A DNA stretch of 64,000 nt, taken from the NCBI GenBank assembly GCA_031366605.1, contig JANLOO010000022.1:62001-126000 (forward strand), written 5' to 3'. The DNA is from CALMEC01 sp031366605. Lineage in GTDB: Bacteria; Actinomycetota; Thermoleophilia; Miltoncostaeales; Miltoncostaeaceae. This document shows positions 32,201 through 39,456 of the stretch, piece after piece. The notes under the pieces were generated by a model, which was not told where the DNA came from, ran no database searches, and was given only the letters and a program-made list of their open reading frames with translations. The first letter of the stretch is position 1, and every line of letters starts with the position of its first letter. The position numbers and the translations under genes are program-made.

Positions 32201-32298
32201 GCAAGGACGTGGAGGCCGCCACGCATCTCCGCGCGTTCCAGCAAGCTTTGGCGCAGGCGCGTCGTGCCGCCGATCAGGGTGGCGCCAAGACCCCGTGA
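29218..32298 (+). CDS. UPF0182 family membrane protein
   Basis: 1026 residues. The N-terminal 340 residues carry seven transmembrane helices (for example IVIPVIIVVLLLARLALHYG and GFTLGGLFLLALGSLIWLS). The rest is a large soluble region with family-typical stretches such as RNLKATHPL, NIEATRAA-like NIEATLTATRAATGLDKAKV, YGLIMAPVDEID, FTYAVLPGEKDERF and LWQVIVGFGDGRVYSA. The family (PF03699) is widespread in actinobacteria and cyanobacteria, with no assigned function. The C-terminus is Pro/Gly then a coiled helix. GTG 29218 gives the expected N-terminus; the open frame extends upstream across the repeat. Confidence 0.92.
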   Translation: MSRRIKVLRPQIVIPVIIVVLLLARLALHYGAQLTIKGAFYDALGIGGVYATRWHATIILLAIGIGFALVLSLPVLFLRGKARPIVLDQDVPVGDPTDPRGDEFMRRFPGLGRGAQTLARDPGGTMVRGAVRLAWLASFVVLTIAIAPTLAGARDELLAWRHRTDFGVVDPVFHSDVGFFVFSEPALMSIARIAAVGLALATIAVVLVGLGLSLVERQRLGGGAATGIVRRTTTFGFTLGGLFLLALGSLIWLSRYALTRAGDGDVLGGAGAAVRGVDIPTRTVGAGFVAAMAVGLLVLSIPAIRARVGRIPLARAVLIIALVWSGVALALVILATPWWLILLVPAIAAIAWSRNLKATHPLARQPTPTVLWPMVAVASTFVVALLGPVGAALNDAIVLRGSQLQVERPNIEATLTATRAATGLDKAKVVVADYRKGGVTRAAIDQSPASVASLRFLDIPPTREACSRLQTINQFYTCADVDVDRYTIAGRKRTLFVIGREIDYSKFSATDFQRQHFAYTHGYGLIMAPVDEIDATSGRPKFVVGGIPQTVEGDFIQPPLTQAAIYFGAQPSMPWAMVNTAQPEFDRTTNVKIDWTGATGVKVGSGWRRLALTEFLGGLPYIGGGRRVWNATGGRPANAKSSTLLFRDIGSRIREIAPFLTVDADPYFTTAEGRVFVVANAYTATSRYPYSVPSQGVNYLRHTVTAVMDAYTGETKLYLMDDKEPITRTWQKVYPQLFTPGSQLPEGLRAHLRYGEDLFNYQSAALERFHVTDTDVFFNGDDAWAITEEAYGAGANGDRIESPARFTYAVLPGEKDERFVAVRAYKPAARGRGIGFSGWLAASNEPADFGALTVLRFPTNGDQALDSLDTFTSTVARDPDLSQQITTRRDQVLRGNTIVTPIGKGLLYVQPLYLDAPGDSLPTLWQVIVGFGDGRVYSAASFQEALSKALGVEPDPLPGTPVAPGGTPAAGPTLAQLVQRASTEFDAYRKAFGEGKDVEAATHLRAFQQALAQARRAADQGGAKTP

Positions 32299-32624
32299 CG
32301 CACGAGGCGGGACGTCCGCTCGACCTGCGGTCGGGCGTCGGCAGGGCGGTGCTGTGGGGGTTGGCCACAGAGGATCTCAACGTCAACCTCGTGACGTGGC
32401 CGGCTGGTGATGGCGTGGCCTCGCACACCAACAGCGAGGTTGACGTGCTGATCGTCGTGATCGACGGAGTGCTGGCGGTCGACATCGACGGCGACGTCCG
32501 GATGGTCTGTGACGCCCAGGCGATCGTGATTCCACGTGGCACGACCCGATCGCTGACAGCAACGGACGGCGCGGTCAGATACCTCTCGACACACCGACGT
32601 CGCCCTCCGCTCACGCTGTCGTGA
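32295..32624 (+). CDS. Cupin-domain protein
   Basis: 109 residues. The small beta-barrel pattern is visible in LNVNLVTWPAGDGVASHTNS followed by EVDVLIVVIDGVLAVDIDGD and AQAIVIPRGTTRSL. The usual first cupin motif G(X)5HXH(X)3,4E(X)6G is reduced (one His in SHTNSEVD), so metal binding is uncertain. The GTG overlaps the UPF0182 stop, implying co-translation. Substrate unknown. Confidence 0.8.
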   Translation: MTHEAGRPLDLRSGVGRAVLWGLATEDLNVNLVTWPAGDGVASHTNSEVDVLIVVIDGVLAVDIDGDVRMVCDAQAIVIPRGTTRSLTATDGAVRYLSTHRRRPPLTLS

Positions 32625-32640
32625 GCGGGAGGACCGATGA

Positions 32641-33006
32641 TCACGCTGCCGGTTGCGGGCGCGCCGCCTGGCGCATGATCACGGTCCGCGAGACCGACCT
32701 CGCGCCGAGACGGTCGAGGATCACGTCGACTGCGATATCCGGGTTGAACGACCTCCACGAGAAGATGTCGATGTCGGCGTCGCCGGTCAGGTCGCAGAAG
32801 TGGCCGGTGATGTCCGACGTTGCGATGAGCTGGACGAGTGAGTACCCGACGACCTCGGGCGTGTGTTGCGCAACGTGTTCGATCACCGGTGCGCCAGAGG
32901 CCTTGATGTCGATCGCCTCGACGAGGTCGCTCACGACGTCCGCCGGTCGCTCGGCGTCCTTCACGATCTCTTTGCGGCAACCCACTGCGTTCGCGGTCGG
33001 ATGCAT
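32641..33006 (-). CDS. SpeD-like (S-adenosylmethionine decarboxylase fold) protein, catalytic Cys replaced
   Basis: 121 residues from ATG 33006, which has GAGGG nearby upstream. The region LIATSDITGHFCDLTGDADI followed by DIFSWRSFNPDIAVDVILDR aligns with the prokaryotic AdoMetDC core (..ESHLTIH..PE...VDVFTCG...DP..A...I...). The self-cleaving Ser that becomes the pyruvoyl group and the His five residues later are retained, but the preceding Glu is Thr and the catalytic Cys of FTCG is Trp (FSWR). So an AdoMet decarboxylase role is doubtful. SpeD homologues with other amino acid decarboxylase activities are known. The frame is open to 33159, but that overlaps the parA promoter. No spermidine synthase lies nearby. 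Confidence 0.65.
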   Translation of the reverse strand: MHPTANAVGCRKEIVKDAERPADVVSDLVEAIDIKASGAPVIEHVAQHTPEVVGYSLVQLIATSDITGHFCDLTGDADIDIFSWRSFNPDIAVDVILDRLGARSVSRTVIMRQAARPQPAA

Positions 33007-33152
33007 TCCCTCGCCCTCGAACGACCTCCCGAGTGGTGTCCAGTGACAGAATGAGCCGACTGGCGCCGGGTTGATGCAGCCCCCCAGGGAGGAATCGGCC
33101 GTTGGCCGTAGAATCCGCCTGACGCTCATTCCCCTCGCCAGAGGTGCGTCAA

Positions 33153-33947
33153 ATGTCACGACCGGCCCGAGTGTTGGTACTCGCGAATCAAAAAGGTGGC
33201 GTCGCCAAGACGACGACCACGCTCAACCTCGGTGCTGCGCTCAGGGAGCGCGGGTGCCGCGTGCTTGCGATCGATCTCGATCCGCAGAGCAACCTGTCGA
33301 TGAGCCAAGGCATCGACATCGAGACCCTCACCACCACGATGTACGACGTGCTGGTGGGAGGTCGGCCGCTCTCCGAGGTCATCCATGTAAAGGAGATCGA
33401 CATCGCCGCCGCGGGCATCGAACTCGCCGGCGCCGAACTTGCGCTGTCTGGGATGATCGGACGTGAGCGTGCGCTGGATCGCACAATCAAGCCGTACCGC
33501 GATCTGTACGACTACATCCTGATCGACACGCCGCCGTCGCTCGGTTTGCTGACGATCAATGCGATGGTCGCGGCCGACGGGGTCATCGTCCCCGTGCAAT
33601 GTGAGTACCTGTCGCTGCGCGGGTTGGCGCAACTTCGCCAAACGCTTGGTCAAGTCCGCGAGCACCTCAACCCACGGGTCGACATCGTCGGGATCATCCC
33701 CACCATGTACGACGGGCGGACGGTGCATGGCCGCGAGGCGGTCGCAATGCTCGAGGAGAGCTTCGGTGACATCGTGTTCATGACCAGAATCGGCAAGACC
33801 ATCAAGTTCGCAGAGGCCCCGGTCAAGGGACAGAGCGTGTTGACCTACGACAGCGGTGGGCAGGCGGCCCGGTGGTACCGGCGCCTCGCGGACGAGGTCC
33901 TCGAGCGCGATGCGGCCGAAACCGCCGGCACAAAGGCGGCTGCATGA
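33153..33947 (+). CDS. ParA/Soj-family ATPase
   Basis: 264 residues. The deviant Walker A loop ANQKGGVAKTTTTLNLG has the signature lysine. Walker A' is LAIDLDPQSNLSMSQG and Walker B ILIDTPPSLGLLTINAM. The later conserved stretch VPVQCEYLSLRGLAQL and TMYDGRTVHGREAV are those of chromosomal Soj/ParA proteins. These ATPases form DNA-bound dimers that position cargo. No parB or parS is visible nearby; instead the stop overlaps the start of an FtsZ gene (ATGA), recalling ParA-like FtsZ-positioning proteins (MipZ, PomZ). AGAGG eight bases before ATG 33153 supports the start over GTG 33144. Confidence 0.93.
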   Translation: MSRPARVLVLANQKGGVAKTTTTLNLGAALRERGCRVLAIDLDPQSNLSMSQGIDIETLTTTMYDVLVGGRPLSEVIHVKEIDIAAAGIELAGAELALSGMIGRERALDRTIKPYRDLYDYILIDTPPSLGLLTINAMVAADGVIVPVQCEYLSLRGLAQLRQTLGQVREHLNPRVDIVGIIPTMYDGRTVHGREAVAMLEESFGDIVFMTRIGKTIKFAEAPVKGQSVLTYDSGGQAARWYRRLADEVLERDAAETAGTKAAA

Positions 33948-35305
33948 GCCGCGAGCGTTCCAGCATGCGCGAGGGGCCGCTCAGCGACCTCTTCCGCAAC
34001 ACCACCGATGCGCCCAAGAGTTCCCCACCTGCCGAGCAGCCGTCGCCGCCGGCATGGGGTCGTGAGGCACCCGCGTACACCGGGGAGCGCTCCAGCTACA
34101 TGGCGGTCATCAAGTGCGTCGGGATCGGCGGCGCGGGAATCAACGCCGTCAACCGCATGATCGAGGCCGGTCTGAGGGGTGTCGAGTTCATCGCGATCAA
34201 CACGGACCGTCAGTCACTCGACGCCACTGAGGCCGATGTGCGGATCCCCGTGGGGCTCGAGCTGACCCGCGGCCGCGGCACCGGCGGCAACGCTGCGCTG
34301 GGTGAACAAGCGCTGCGCGAGAGCGAGGAACACATCCGCCGTGCCCTGCGTGGCGCCGACCTGGTGTTCATCGCCGCAGGTGAGGGTGGCGGTACGGGGA
34401 CCGGTGGGGCCCCGGTCGTCGCAAAGCTCGCCCGCGAGATGGGCGCGCTGACGATCGCCGTCGTCACCAAACCATTTGCCTTCGAGGGTTCGCGCCGCCA
34501 GACGCTGGCCGACGCCGGCATCACGGCGTTGCGCGATCAGGCCGATACGATCATCGTGATCCAGAACGATCGGCTGATGGCTGTGTTGGATCGCGGCGTC
34601 AGCATGGTGGACGCATTCCGCGTGTGTGACGACCTGCTGCGGCAGGGCGTGCAGGGCATCACGGACATGATCACGCTCCCGGGGCTGATCAACCTGGACT
34701 TCGCTGACGTCCGCACCGTCATCCGTGGCGCCGGCTCGGCATTGCTTGGCATCGGGTACGCGAGTGGAGCCAATCGCGCCGAAGAGGCGGCTTTGGCCGC
34801 CATCAGCTCGCCCCTGCTCGAAACGCCCATCGACGGCGCTCGCGGAATCCTGCTCGGCATCACCGGCGGTCCGGACCTGTCGCTCAGCGAGATCAGCCGT
34901 GCCGCCCGGGTGGTCGCTGACGCCTCGGACCCCGAAGCCAACATCATCTTCGGTGCGACGGTCGATCCGGAACTCGAAGGCAAAGTGTGGGTCACGGTCG
35001 TCGCCGCCGGTTTCACCGGTCGCCGCGCGGCCGCGCCCCGCCCACCCGCCGCGACGTCTCAGGGCTCGTACGCGCGGCCCGTGCCCGTTGCCGCTGTTTC
35101 ACCCGCACCCGCAGCGGCGCCGGCATCTGCCTCACCATTCCAACTGGGCGAACCGCAGGATGCTCTCGCAGATCCCCCTGAGCCACCAGATCTCTCGGCG
35201 CTCGGCCCCGACGCCGTGCGCGATGACGCGGGCACCAGCACACGAGTGTTCCAGTCGCCGTACCCAAGCGGTCCCGCTCCCGGTGAGCGGGAGGACGAGG
35301 GGTAA
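33944..35305 (+). CDS. FtsZ-family tubulin-like GTPase, probable paralogue, coupled to ParA
   Basis: 453 residues. A 52-residue Pro/Ser-rich N-terminal extension precedes a complete FtsZ core: VIKCVGIGGAGINAVNRMIE (first nucleotide loop), FIAINTDRQSL, the tubulin signature AGEGGGTGTGGAPVVA near residue 150, and the T7 catalytic loop LINLDFADVRTVI near 255. Polymerisation-dependent GTP hydrolysis is therefore likely. The loop RGRGTGGNAALGEQAL is divergent from the common RGLGAGGNP form. The 90-residue tail is Pro/Ala-rich and ends YPSGPAPGEREDEG, without the usual DxPxFLR-type terminal peptide that binds FtsA, SepF or ZipA. No dcw genes (ftsQ, ftsW, murG) are nearby. ATG 33944 overlaps the parA stop; an internal ATG at 34100 would yield a conventional N-terminus. 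Confidence 0.88.
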   Translation: MSRERSSMREGPLSDLFRNTTDAPKSSPPAEQPSPPAWGREAPAYTGERSSYMAVIKCVGIGGAGINAVNRMIEAGLRGVEFIAINTDRQSLDATEADVRIPVGLELTRGRGTGGNAALGEQALRESEEHIRRALRGADLVFIAAGEGGGTGTGGAPVVAKLAREMGALTIAVVTKPFAFEGSRRQTLADAGITALRDQADTIIVIQNDRLMAVLDRGVSMVDAFRVCDDLLRQGVQGITDMITLPGLINLDFADVRTVIRGAGSALLGIGYASGANRAEEAALAAISSPLLETPIDGARGILLGITGGPDLSLSEISRAARVVADASDPEANIIFGATVDPELEGKVWVTVVAAGFTGRRAAAPRPPAATSQGSYARPVPVAAVSPAPAAAPASASPFQLGEPQDALADPPEPPDLSALGPDAVRDDAGTSTRVFQSPYPSGPAPGEREDEG

Positions 35306-35328
35306 TCACTCCTGCCGGTCCCGTCGCG

Positions 35329-36852
35329 GTGGTTGCGGCGGGTCACCGTGACAGCGCGCGTGCGGGCGCGGAGATCCTCGCCGGCGGCGGCAATGCAGTG
35401 GATGCGGTCTGTGCCGCGGCGTGTGCGGCGGCCATCGCCGAGACCCCACTGACCGGGCCGGGCGCCGGGGGCTTCCTGTTGGCGCGAACGCCCGATGGCG
35501 AGGCCACGTTGCTCGACTTCTTCGTCGCGGTCCCAGGACTCGGTCCTGACGGGCGTCGACTGGATCCCGCGAACCTCGAATCGTTCACGGTTCCGTTCGG
35601 CGGCGCGGAGCAGGTCTTCCATATCGGCTCGCCGTCGGTGGCCGTGCCCGGAATGATCCCGGGCATCGTCACGGCCGTCGAGCGACTCGGCAGCCTGTCG
35701 TTGGCCGACATCGTCGCTCCGGCGATGCGTCTGGCCGTCGACGGGGTCGTCGTGACGCCCGAGGTCGCGTACCTGTTCGAGATCCTCGCGTCGATGTTGA
35801 CGCACACCCCCGAAGCGTCCGTGATCTTCGCTCCCCACGGTCGGCTCCTGCGCGTTGGCGAACGGTTTGCAATCCCGGAACTGGCAGACACGTTTGCCGA
35901 GATCGCGCACGCAGGCGCCGCGACATCGTCTGACGGGCGACTGGCGCACGCGCTGCTGACACACCTCGAGCGGACGGGCGGCCTCGTCACTGCCGACGAT
36001 CTCGAGGCCTACTCGGTCATCGAACGCACGCCACTGCAGGCCGCCCACGGCGATGTCACGCTCCTGACCAATCCGCCGCCCTCGTCCGGCGGAGTGTTGA
36101 TCGCGGCCGCTCTGGCCGCGGTCGATGGCACTGGGGTGTCCGACGACGTCGAGTTCTACCGACAGGTCGCACGCGCGGCCGTCGCGGCCAACGCGCTGCG
36201 CGACGACGGCTTTGCAGCAGGCTTGCACGATCCGGGTTTCGCCGGTCGGCTCCTCACCCGGGCGATACCCTCGCGCAAGCCCACCGGCACGACGCATGCG
36301 AGTGCGGTCGACGCCCACGGTGGCATGGCCGGCCTGTCGTCCTCATGTGGCTCGGGAGCCGGGGTGGTCGTGCCCGGCACGGGTATCCTGCTCAACAACA
36401 TGGCAGGCGAAGAGGATCTCAACCCAGGCGGCTTCGGACGGCTGGCCCCGGGCATGCGGATGTCATCGATGATGGCACCGACCCTGATCGTCCGTGGCGG
36501 CGAACCGGTCGTCGCGCTCGGGTCAGCCGGGTCCAACCGATTGCGCTCGGCGATCCTGCAGACCGTGGTCGGCGTCGTCGACGCGAGAATGGACCTGGCG
36601 GCGGCCGTCGACCGGCCGCGTGTCCATGCCGAGGGTGGGCGGCTCCAGGTCGAAGGCGGGGTCTCGGACGAGGTGGTGGCGGCACTCGCGGCGGACGGCC
36701 ACGTCATTCAGCGATGGGGCGACCGCAACCTCTTCTTCGGCGGGGTCTCCATCGCCGGGTTCGGCCCGGCAGGCCTGACCGGCGCCGGTGACCCGCGACG
36801 CGGGGGAGCGGCGGCCGGGGTGACTGCATCCGGCCAGGTGGTCGACCTGTGA
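35329..36852 (+). CDS. ggt: Gamma-glutamyltransferase family protein
   Basis: 507 residues. The Ntn-hydrolase large and small subunits are recognisable: AGAEILAGGGNAVDAVCAAA and GPGAGGFLLARTPDGEATLLDF at the N-terminus, and the autoprocessing Thr in TTHASAVDAHGGMAGLSSS near residue 322. GTGILLNNMAGEEDLNPGGF and MRMSSMMAPTLIVRGGEP follow. It cleaves gamma-glutamyl bonds (glutathione or related thiols) after self-cleavage at the Thr. No signal peptide is visible from GTG 35329, so it is probably cytoplasmic, unlike classical GGTs. It follows ftsZ by 23 bases, and its stop overlaps the next start. Confidence 0.9.
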   Translation: MVAAGHRDSARAGAEILAGGGNAVDAVCAAACAAAIAETPLTGPGAGGFLLARTPDGEATLLDFFVAVPGLGPDGRRLDPANLESFTVPFGGAEQVFHIGSPSVAVPGMIPGIVTAVERLGSLSLADIVAPAMRLAVDGVVVTPEVAYLFEILASMLTHTPEASVIFAPHGRLLRVGERFAIPELADTFAEIAHAGAATSSDGRLAHALLTHLERTGGLVTADDLEAYSVIERTPLQAAHGDVTLLTNPPPSSGGVLIAAALAAVDGTGVSDDVEFYRQVARAAVAANALRDDGFAAGLHDPGFAGRLLTRAIPSRKPTGTTHASAVDAHGGMAGLSSSCGSGAGVVVPGTGILLNNMAGEEDLNPGGFGRLAPGMRMSSMMAPTLIVRGGEPVVALGSAGSNRLRSAILQTVVGVVDARMDLAAAVDRPRVHAEGGRLQVEGGVSDEVVAALAADGHVIQRWGDRNLFFGGVSIAGFGPAGLTGAGDPRRGGAAAGVTASGQVVDL

Positions 36853-37160
36853 GCGACGAGCCGACGTTCGCCGTCGACGTCGCGGGCACGCGCTACACAC
36901 TCGTGCCGCAGCCGCTCCGCACGAGCCTGTCGGACTCTCCGGCGGCCCTGTGGGGCTTCCAGGTCCACGTCCTTCGTGACGACGAGCTGGTGGGAATCAA
37001 GACCTGCTTCGTGGGTCGTGTCCGGGTTCATACCAAAGACCCCACCGCCGCCGATGGTCCGGTCGCTGCGCTCATGCCCATCCTCCACGACGTCGCGGTG
37101 GGCAAGATCCGCGAACGTCTGGAGCAGGGCGAAACGGGGGACGAGATCCTCTTCGCCTGA
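36849..37160 (+). CDS. Hypothetical protein downstream of ggt
   Basis: 103 residues, alternating strands (FAVDVAGTRYTLVPQPL, GFQVHVLRDDELVGIKTCFV) and a C-terminal helix (VAVGKIRERLEQGETGDEIL). GTG 36849 overlaps the ggt stop, so it is co-translated. No family recognised. Confidence 0.6.
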   Translation: MSDEPTFAVDVAGTRYTLVPQPLRTSLSDSPAALWGFQVHVLRDDELVGIKTCFVGRVRVHTKDPTAADGPVAALMPILHDVAVGKIRERLEQGETGDEILFA

Positions 37161-37601
37161 GCGGCAGGATCGTGATCACGGGCCGGGCGTGAAGGCCGAC
37201 CCGGAGTTGCGCATCACTGTGTGATCCGACGACGTCTCGGTGGTCCCCCTCGCGACCACGAACAGGTTTCCCGGCTGTAAATCGTCGCCGGCCGTTGTCC
37301 TCGGTCCCACCGTTGTGGCTCACCGATGGCGGCGGGACACTCTGCCATCCTCTGATCCGCATTCGCGCGGCAAACGTTACCGACGTACGAGGTGGACCGC
37401 ACAGCATTCACGAACCCGCAACCGGTCACCCCCTCGGTGTCGGTCGGGCGGGCAGGCAGGGAGCGCGCCTCGGCTGCTCCGCCGAGCGACACGGCCTGAG
37501 GGCTTCGCGAAGGCCCCCGAGCGAACGGCTGCGAGGGTGTCTCTCTCGAACCTCGTGAGCGAATCCGGTAACGCCGGCAAGCACACGCACGTCCCGGATT
37601 C
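37161..37601. other. Convergent intergenic region without a credible gene
   Basis: 441 bases between the end of the ggt operon and the end of the TetR gene. Frames on both strands are short or lack any domain pattern. A few GC-rich hairpins occur (for example around 37461-37480), but no T tract follows them. Confidence 0.4.
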
Positions 37602-38219
37602 TCACCGCTCGATGGGGTCCGCGACCTCGGAGACGACGGAACAGACGACGTGGTGGAGGGCGGCGGCGATCTGCGTTGTCGGCAACCCCCGGTCCGTCCT
37701 GAGGTGCCGGTAGAGATCCGGGGCGAGTTGCGCCAGCACGAGGTCTGCGAGGACGGGTGCGTCGCATTCAGGGCGGGCCTCGCGGAGGAGCACCGCAACG
37801 TGAAGGTGGTACGCGGAGTAGACGCTCGTGCGGTACCGCGCGCTTCCGACGGCCTGCAGCAGCTCGCCCAGGCGCTCGACGTGGTCGATCATCGCGTCGG
37901 TGAATGCCAACAGCCGCTCGCGCGGTGGCGCTCCGGGGCCGAGGGGCGGTGCACCTCGGAGAAGTTCGTGTTGCAGAACCCGGTCGTGCGAGTCCAGGAC
38001 GGCCATCGCCAGGCCTGATCGGTCGCCGAACCGACGGTAGAGGGTCCCTTTGCCGACCCGCGCGGCTTCGGCGATCTCGTCCATCGACACGTTGGTGACG
38101 CCGCGCTCGGCGAAGAGCCGCTCGGCCGCGTCCAGCACCTTGCGACGGTTGCGGGCGGCATCGGCACGCTCGGTCGAAGCGGCCGCAGAGGGGTTGATCG
38201 GGGTGAAGTGGGTGCCCAT
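37602..38219 (-). CDS. TetR-family transcriptional repressor
   Basis: 205 residues from ATG 38219. The N-terminal helix-turn-helix is LDAAERLFAERGVTNVSMDE followed by IAEAARVGKGTLYRRFGDRS, the canonical TetR pattern. The C-terminal ligand domain (from about 75) contains RLLAFTDAMIDHVERLGELL and a closing helical stretch (ALHHVVCSVVSEVAD); the ligand is unknown. Two perfect palindromes with the half-site AACGGAC lie immediately upstream, between this gene and the divergent yceI gene, so it most likely represses both itself and the yceI-FMN reductase pair. Confidence 0.92.
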   Translation of the reverse strand: MGTHFTPINPSAAASTERADAARNRRKVLDAAERLFAERGVTNVSMDEIAEAARVGKGTLYRRFGDRSGLAMAVLDSHDRVLQHELLRGAPPLGPGAPPRERLLAFTDAMIDHVERLGELLQAVGSARYRTSVYSAYHLHVAVLLREARPECDAPVLADLVLAQLAPDLYRHLRTDRGLPTTQIAAALHHVVCSVVSEVADPIER

Positions 38220-38247
38220 TGACAAAACGGACTGTAGTCCGTTACTC
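38219..38247 (+). promoter_or_regulatory. Promoter of the yceI operon
   Basis: A consensus -35 TTGACA (38219-38224) is followed after 17 bases by TTACTC (38242-38247) as the -10. The first TetR operator (38226-38243) fills the spacer between them, the classic layout for direct repression. The -35 overlaps the start codon of the divergent tetR gene. Confidence 0.7.
38226..38243. promoter_or_regulatory. TetR operator 1
   Basis: AACGGACTGTAGTCCGTT is a perfect palindrome (8-base half-sites AACGGACT, two central bases). It lies between the -35 and -10 of the yceI promoter. Confidence 0.85.
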
Positions 38248-38257
38248 TCCTCCCATC

Positions 38258-38277
38258 AAACGGACGTCAGTCCGTTT
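38258..38277. promoter_or_regulatory. TetR operator 2
   Basis: AAACGGACGTCAGTCCGTTT repeats the AACGGAC half-site of operator 1 as a palindrome with 8-base arms and a 4-base centre, 32 bases further on and about 30 bases before the yceI start. Confidence 0.85.
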
Positions 38278-38308
38278 ATCGACAGAGCAATCACAAGGAG
38301 CAGCAAGA

Positions 38309-38842
38309 ATGTCAGACATCCCCGCGGGAACATGGGCAATCGACCCCGTTCACTCATCGTTTGGGTTTGAGGTCAAGCACCTCGGCGTCTCGACGTATCG
38401 GGGGAGCTTCCCCGGTGTCGAGGGTGCCATCGAGACCATCGACGGCGCCGTGACGAGTGTTTCCGGCACCGCACAGATCGACAGCCTCGTCACCCAGGAC
38501 GTGCAGCTGACCGGTCATCTGATGAGCCCGGACTTCTTTGATCAGGCGAATCACCCCACCGGGACGTTCGCCTCGACAAGCATCGTCAGTGACGACGACG
38601 GCAAGCTCAAGGTTGTCGGCAACCTCACGCTTCGCGGCGTCACCGAGCCGGTGGAGCTCGAGGGCGAGCTCGAGGGCGTCGGTCCCGACCCTTACGGCAA
38701 CACGCGCATCGGTATCAGCGCCGCCGGCTTCGTTGACCGCACCAAGTTCGGCCTGAGCTGGAACGTCCCGCTCGGCGCCGCCGTCGTCGCGGTCGGCGAG
38801 CGGGTCAAGCTCGTCTGGAACGCCGAAGGGCTCAAGCAGTAG
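38309..38842 (+). CDS. YceI-family lipid-binding protein
   Basis: 177 residues. The lipocalin-like YceI barrel is evident: GTWAIDPVHSSFGFEVKHLG, VSTYRGSFPGVEGAI, MSPDFFDQANHPTGTFASTS, VGNLTLRGVTEPVELEGEL and ISAAGFVDRTKFGLSWN. Family members bind polyisoprenoids or amphiphiles. There is no signal peptide, as in many actinobacterial forms. AAGGAG eight bases before ATG 38309 gives a strong start. Expression should be under the TetR operators just upstream, and the FMN reductase gene follows after two bases. Confidence 0.93.
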   Translation: MSDIPAGTWAIDPVHSSFGFEVKHLGVSTYRGSFPGVEGAIETIDGAVTSVSGTAQIDSLVTQDVQLTGHLMSPDFFDQANHPTGTFASTSIVSDDDGKLKVVGNLTLRGVTEPVELEGELEGVGPDPYGNTRIGISAAGFVDRTKFGLSWNVPLGAAVVAVGERVKLVWNAEGLKQ

Positions 38843-38844
38843 CC

Positions 38845-39420
38845 ATGGCCACGACACTGCCCGTCTTCCGCATCCTCGCCATCCCCGGCAGCCTCAGGCG
38901 CGGGTCGGTCAACCGGGCGATGTTGCACGCAGCCATCGACCGTGCGCCGGAGGGGGTCGAGATCGAGCTGTACGACGATCTCGGCTCCATCCCGCCCTTC
39001 AACGAAGATGACGAGGGGGAGCGCACGCCGCAGCCGGTGCTCGATCTGCGCGAACGGATAGGCCGGGTGGATGCACTGCTCATCTCCACGCCCGAGTACA
39101 ACCACTCGGTGCCCGGGGTGATCAAGAACGCGATGGACTGGGCGTCACGGCCGATGGGCCTCGCCGAGATCGTCGGCAAGCCGACGGCGGTGATGAGCGC
39201 CTCGGCCTCGACGTTCGGTGGGGTCTGGGCGCAAGCCGAACTGCGCAAGGCATTGGCGGCATCGGGCGCCCGTGTCCACGACGAGGGCGTCGCGGTCAGC
39301 AAAGCCGGTGAGCGCATCGACGCGCAGGGACGACTGGTCGACCAGGAGGTCATCGATCAAATCGCCGCGCTTGTCGATGAGCTGCGAGCGCTCGCGGAAA
39401 TCCCGCTCGAGGTGTGGTGA
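38845..39420 (+). CDS. NADPH-dependent FMN reductase family protein
   Basis: 191 residues, flavodoxin-like. The FMN phosphate loop is FRILAIPGSLRRGSVNRAML, the isoalloxazine-binding loop STPEYNHSVPGVIKNAMDWA with the family hallmark PEYN.S.PG, and KPTAVMSASASTFGGVWAQA follows. Such enzymes reduce quinones, azo compounds or chromate using NAD(P)H. It directly follows yceI and shares its TetR-controlled promoter, suggesting an inducible stress or xenobiotic response. Confidence 0.93.
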   Translation: MATTLPVFRILAIPGSLRRGSVNRAMLHAAIDRAPEGVEIELYDDLGSIPPFNEDDEGERTPQPVLDLRERIGRVDALLISTPEYNHSVPGVIKNAMDWASRPMGLAEIVGKPTAVMSASASTFGGVWAQAELRKALAASGARVHDEGVAVSKAGERIDAQGRLVDQEVIDQIAALVDELRALAEIPLEVW

Positions 39421-39456
39421 GCGCGTCCGATCGGCACCTGCCGGCGTGCTTCGGTG

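Noticed and set aside
37377..37586. 69-codon minus-strand frame beyond the end of tetR
   Set aside because: No ribosome binding site or recognisable domain; composition not clearly protein-like.
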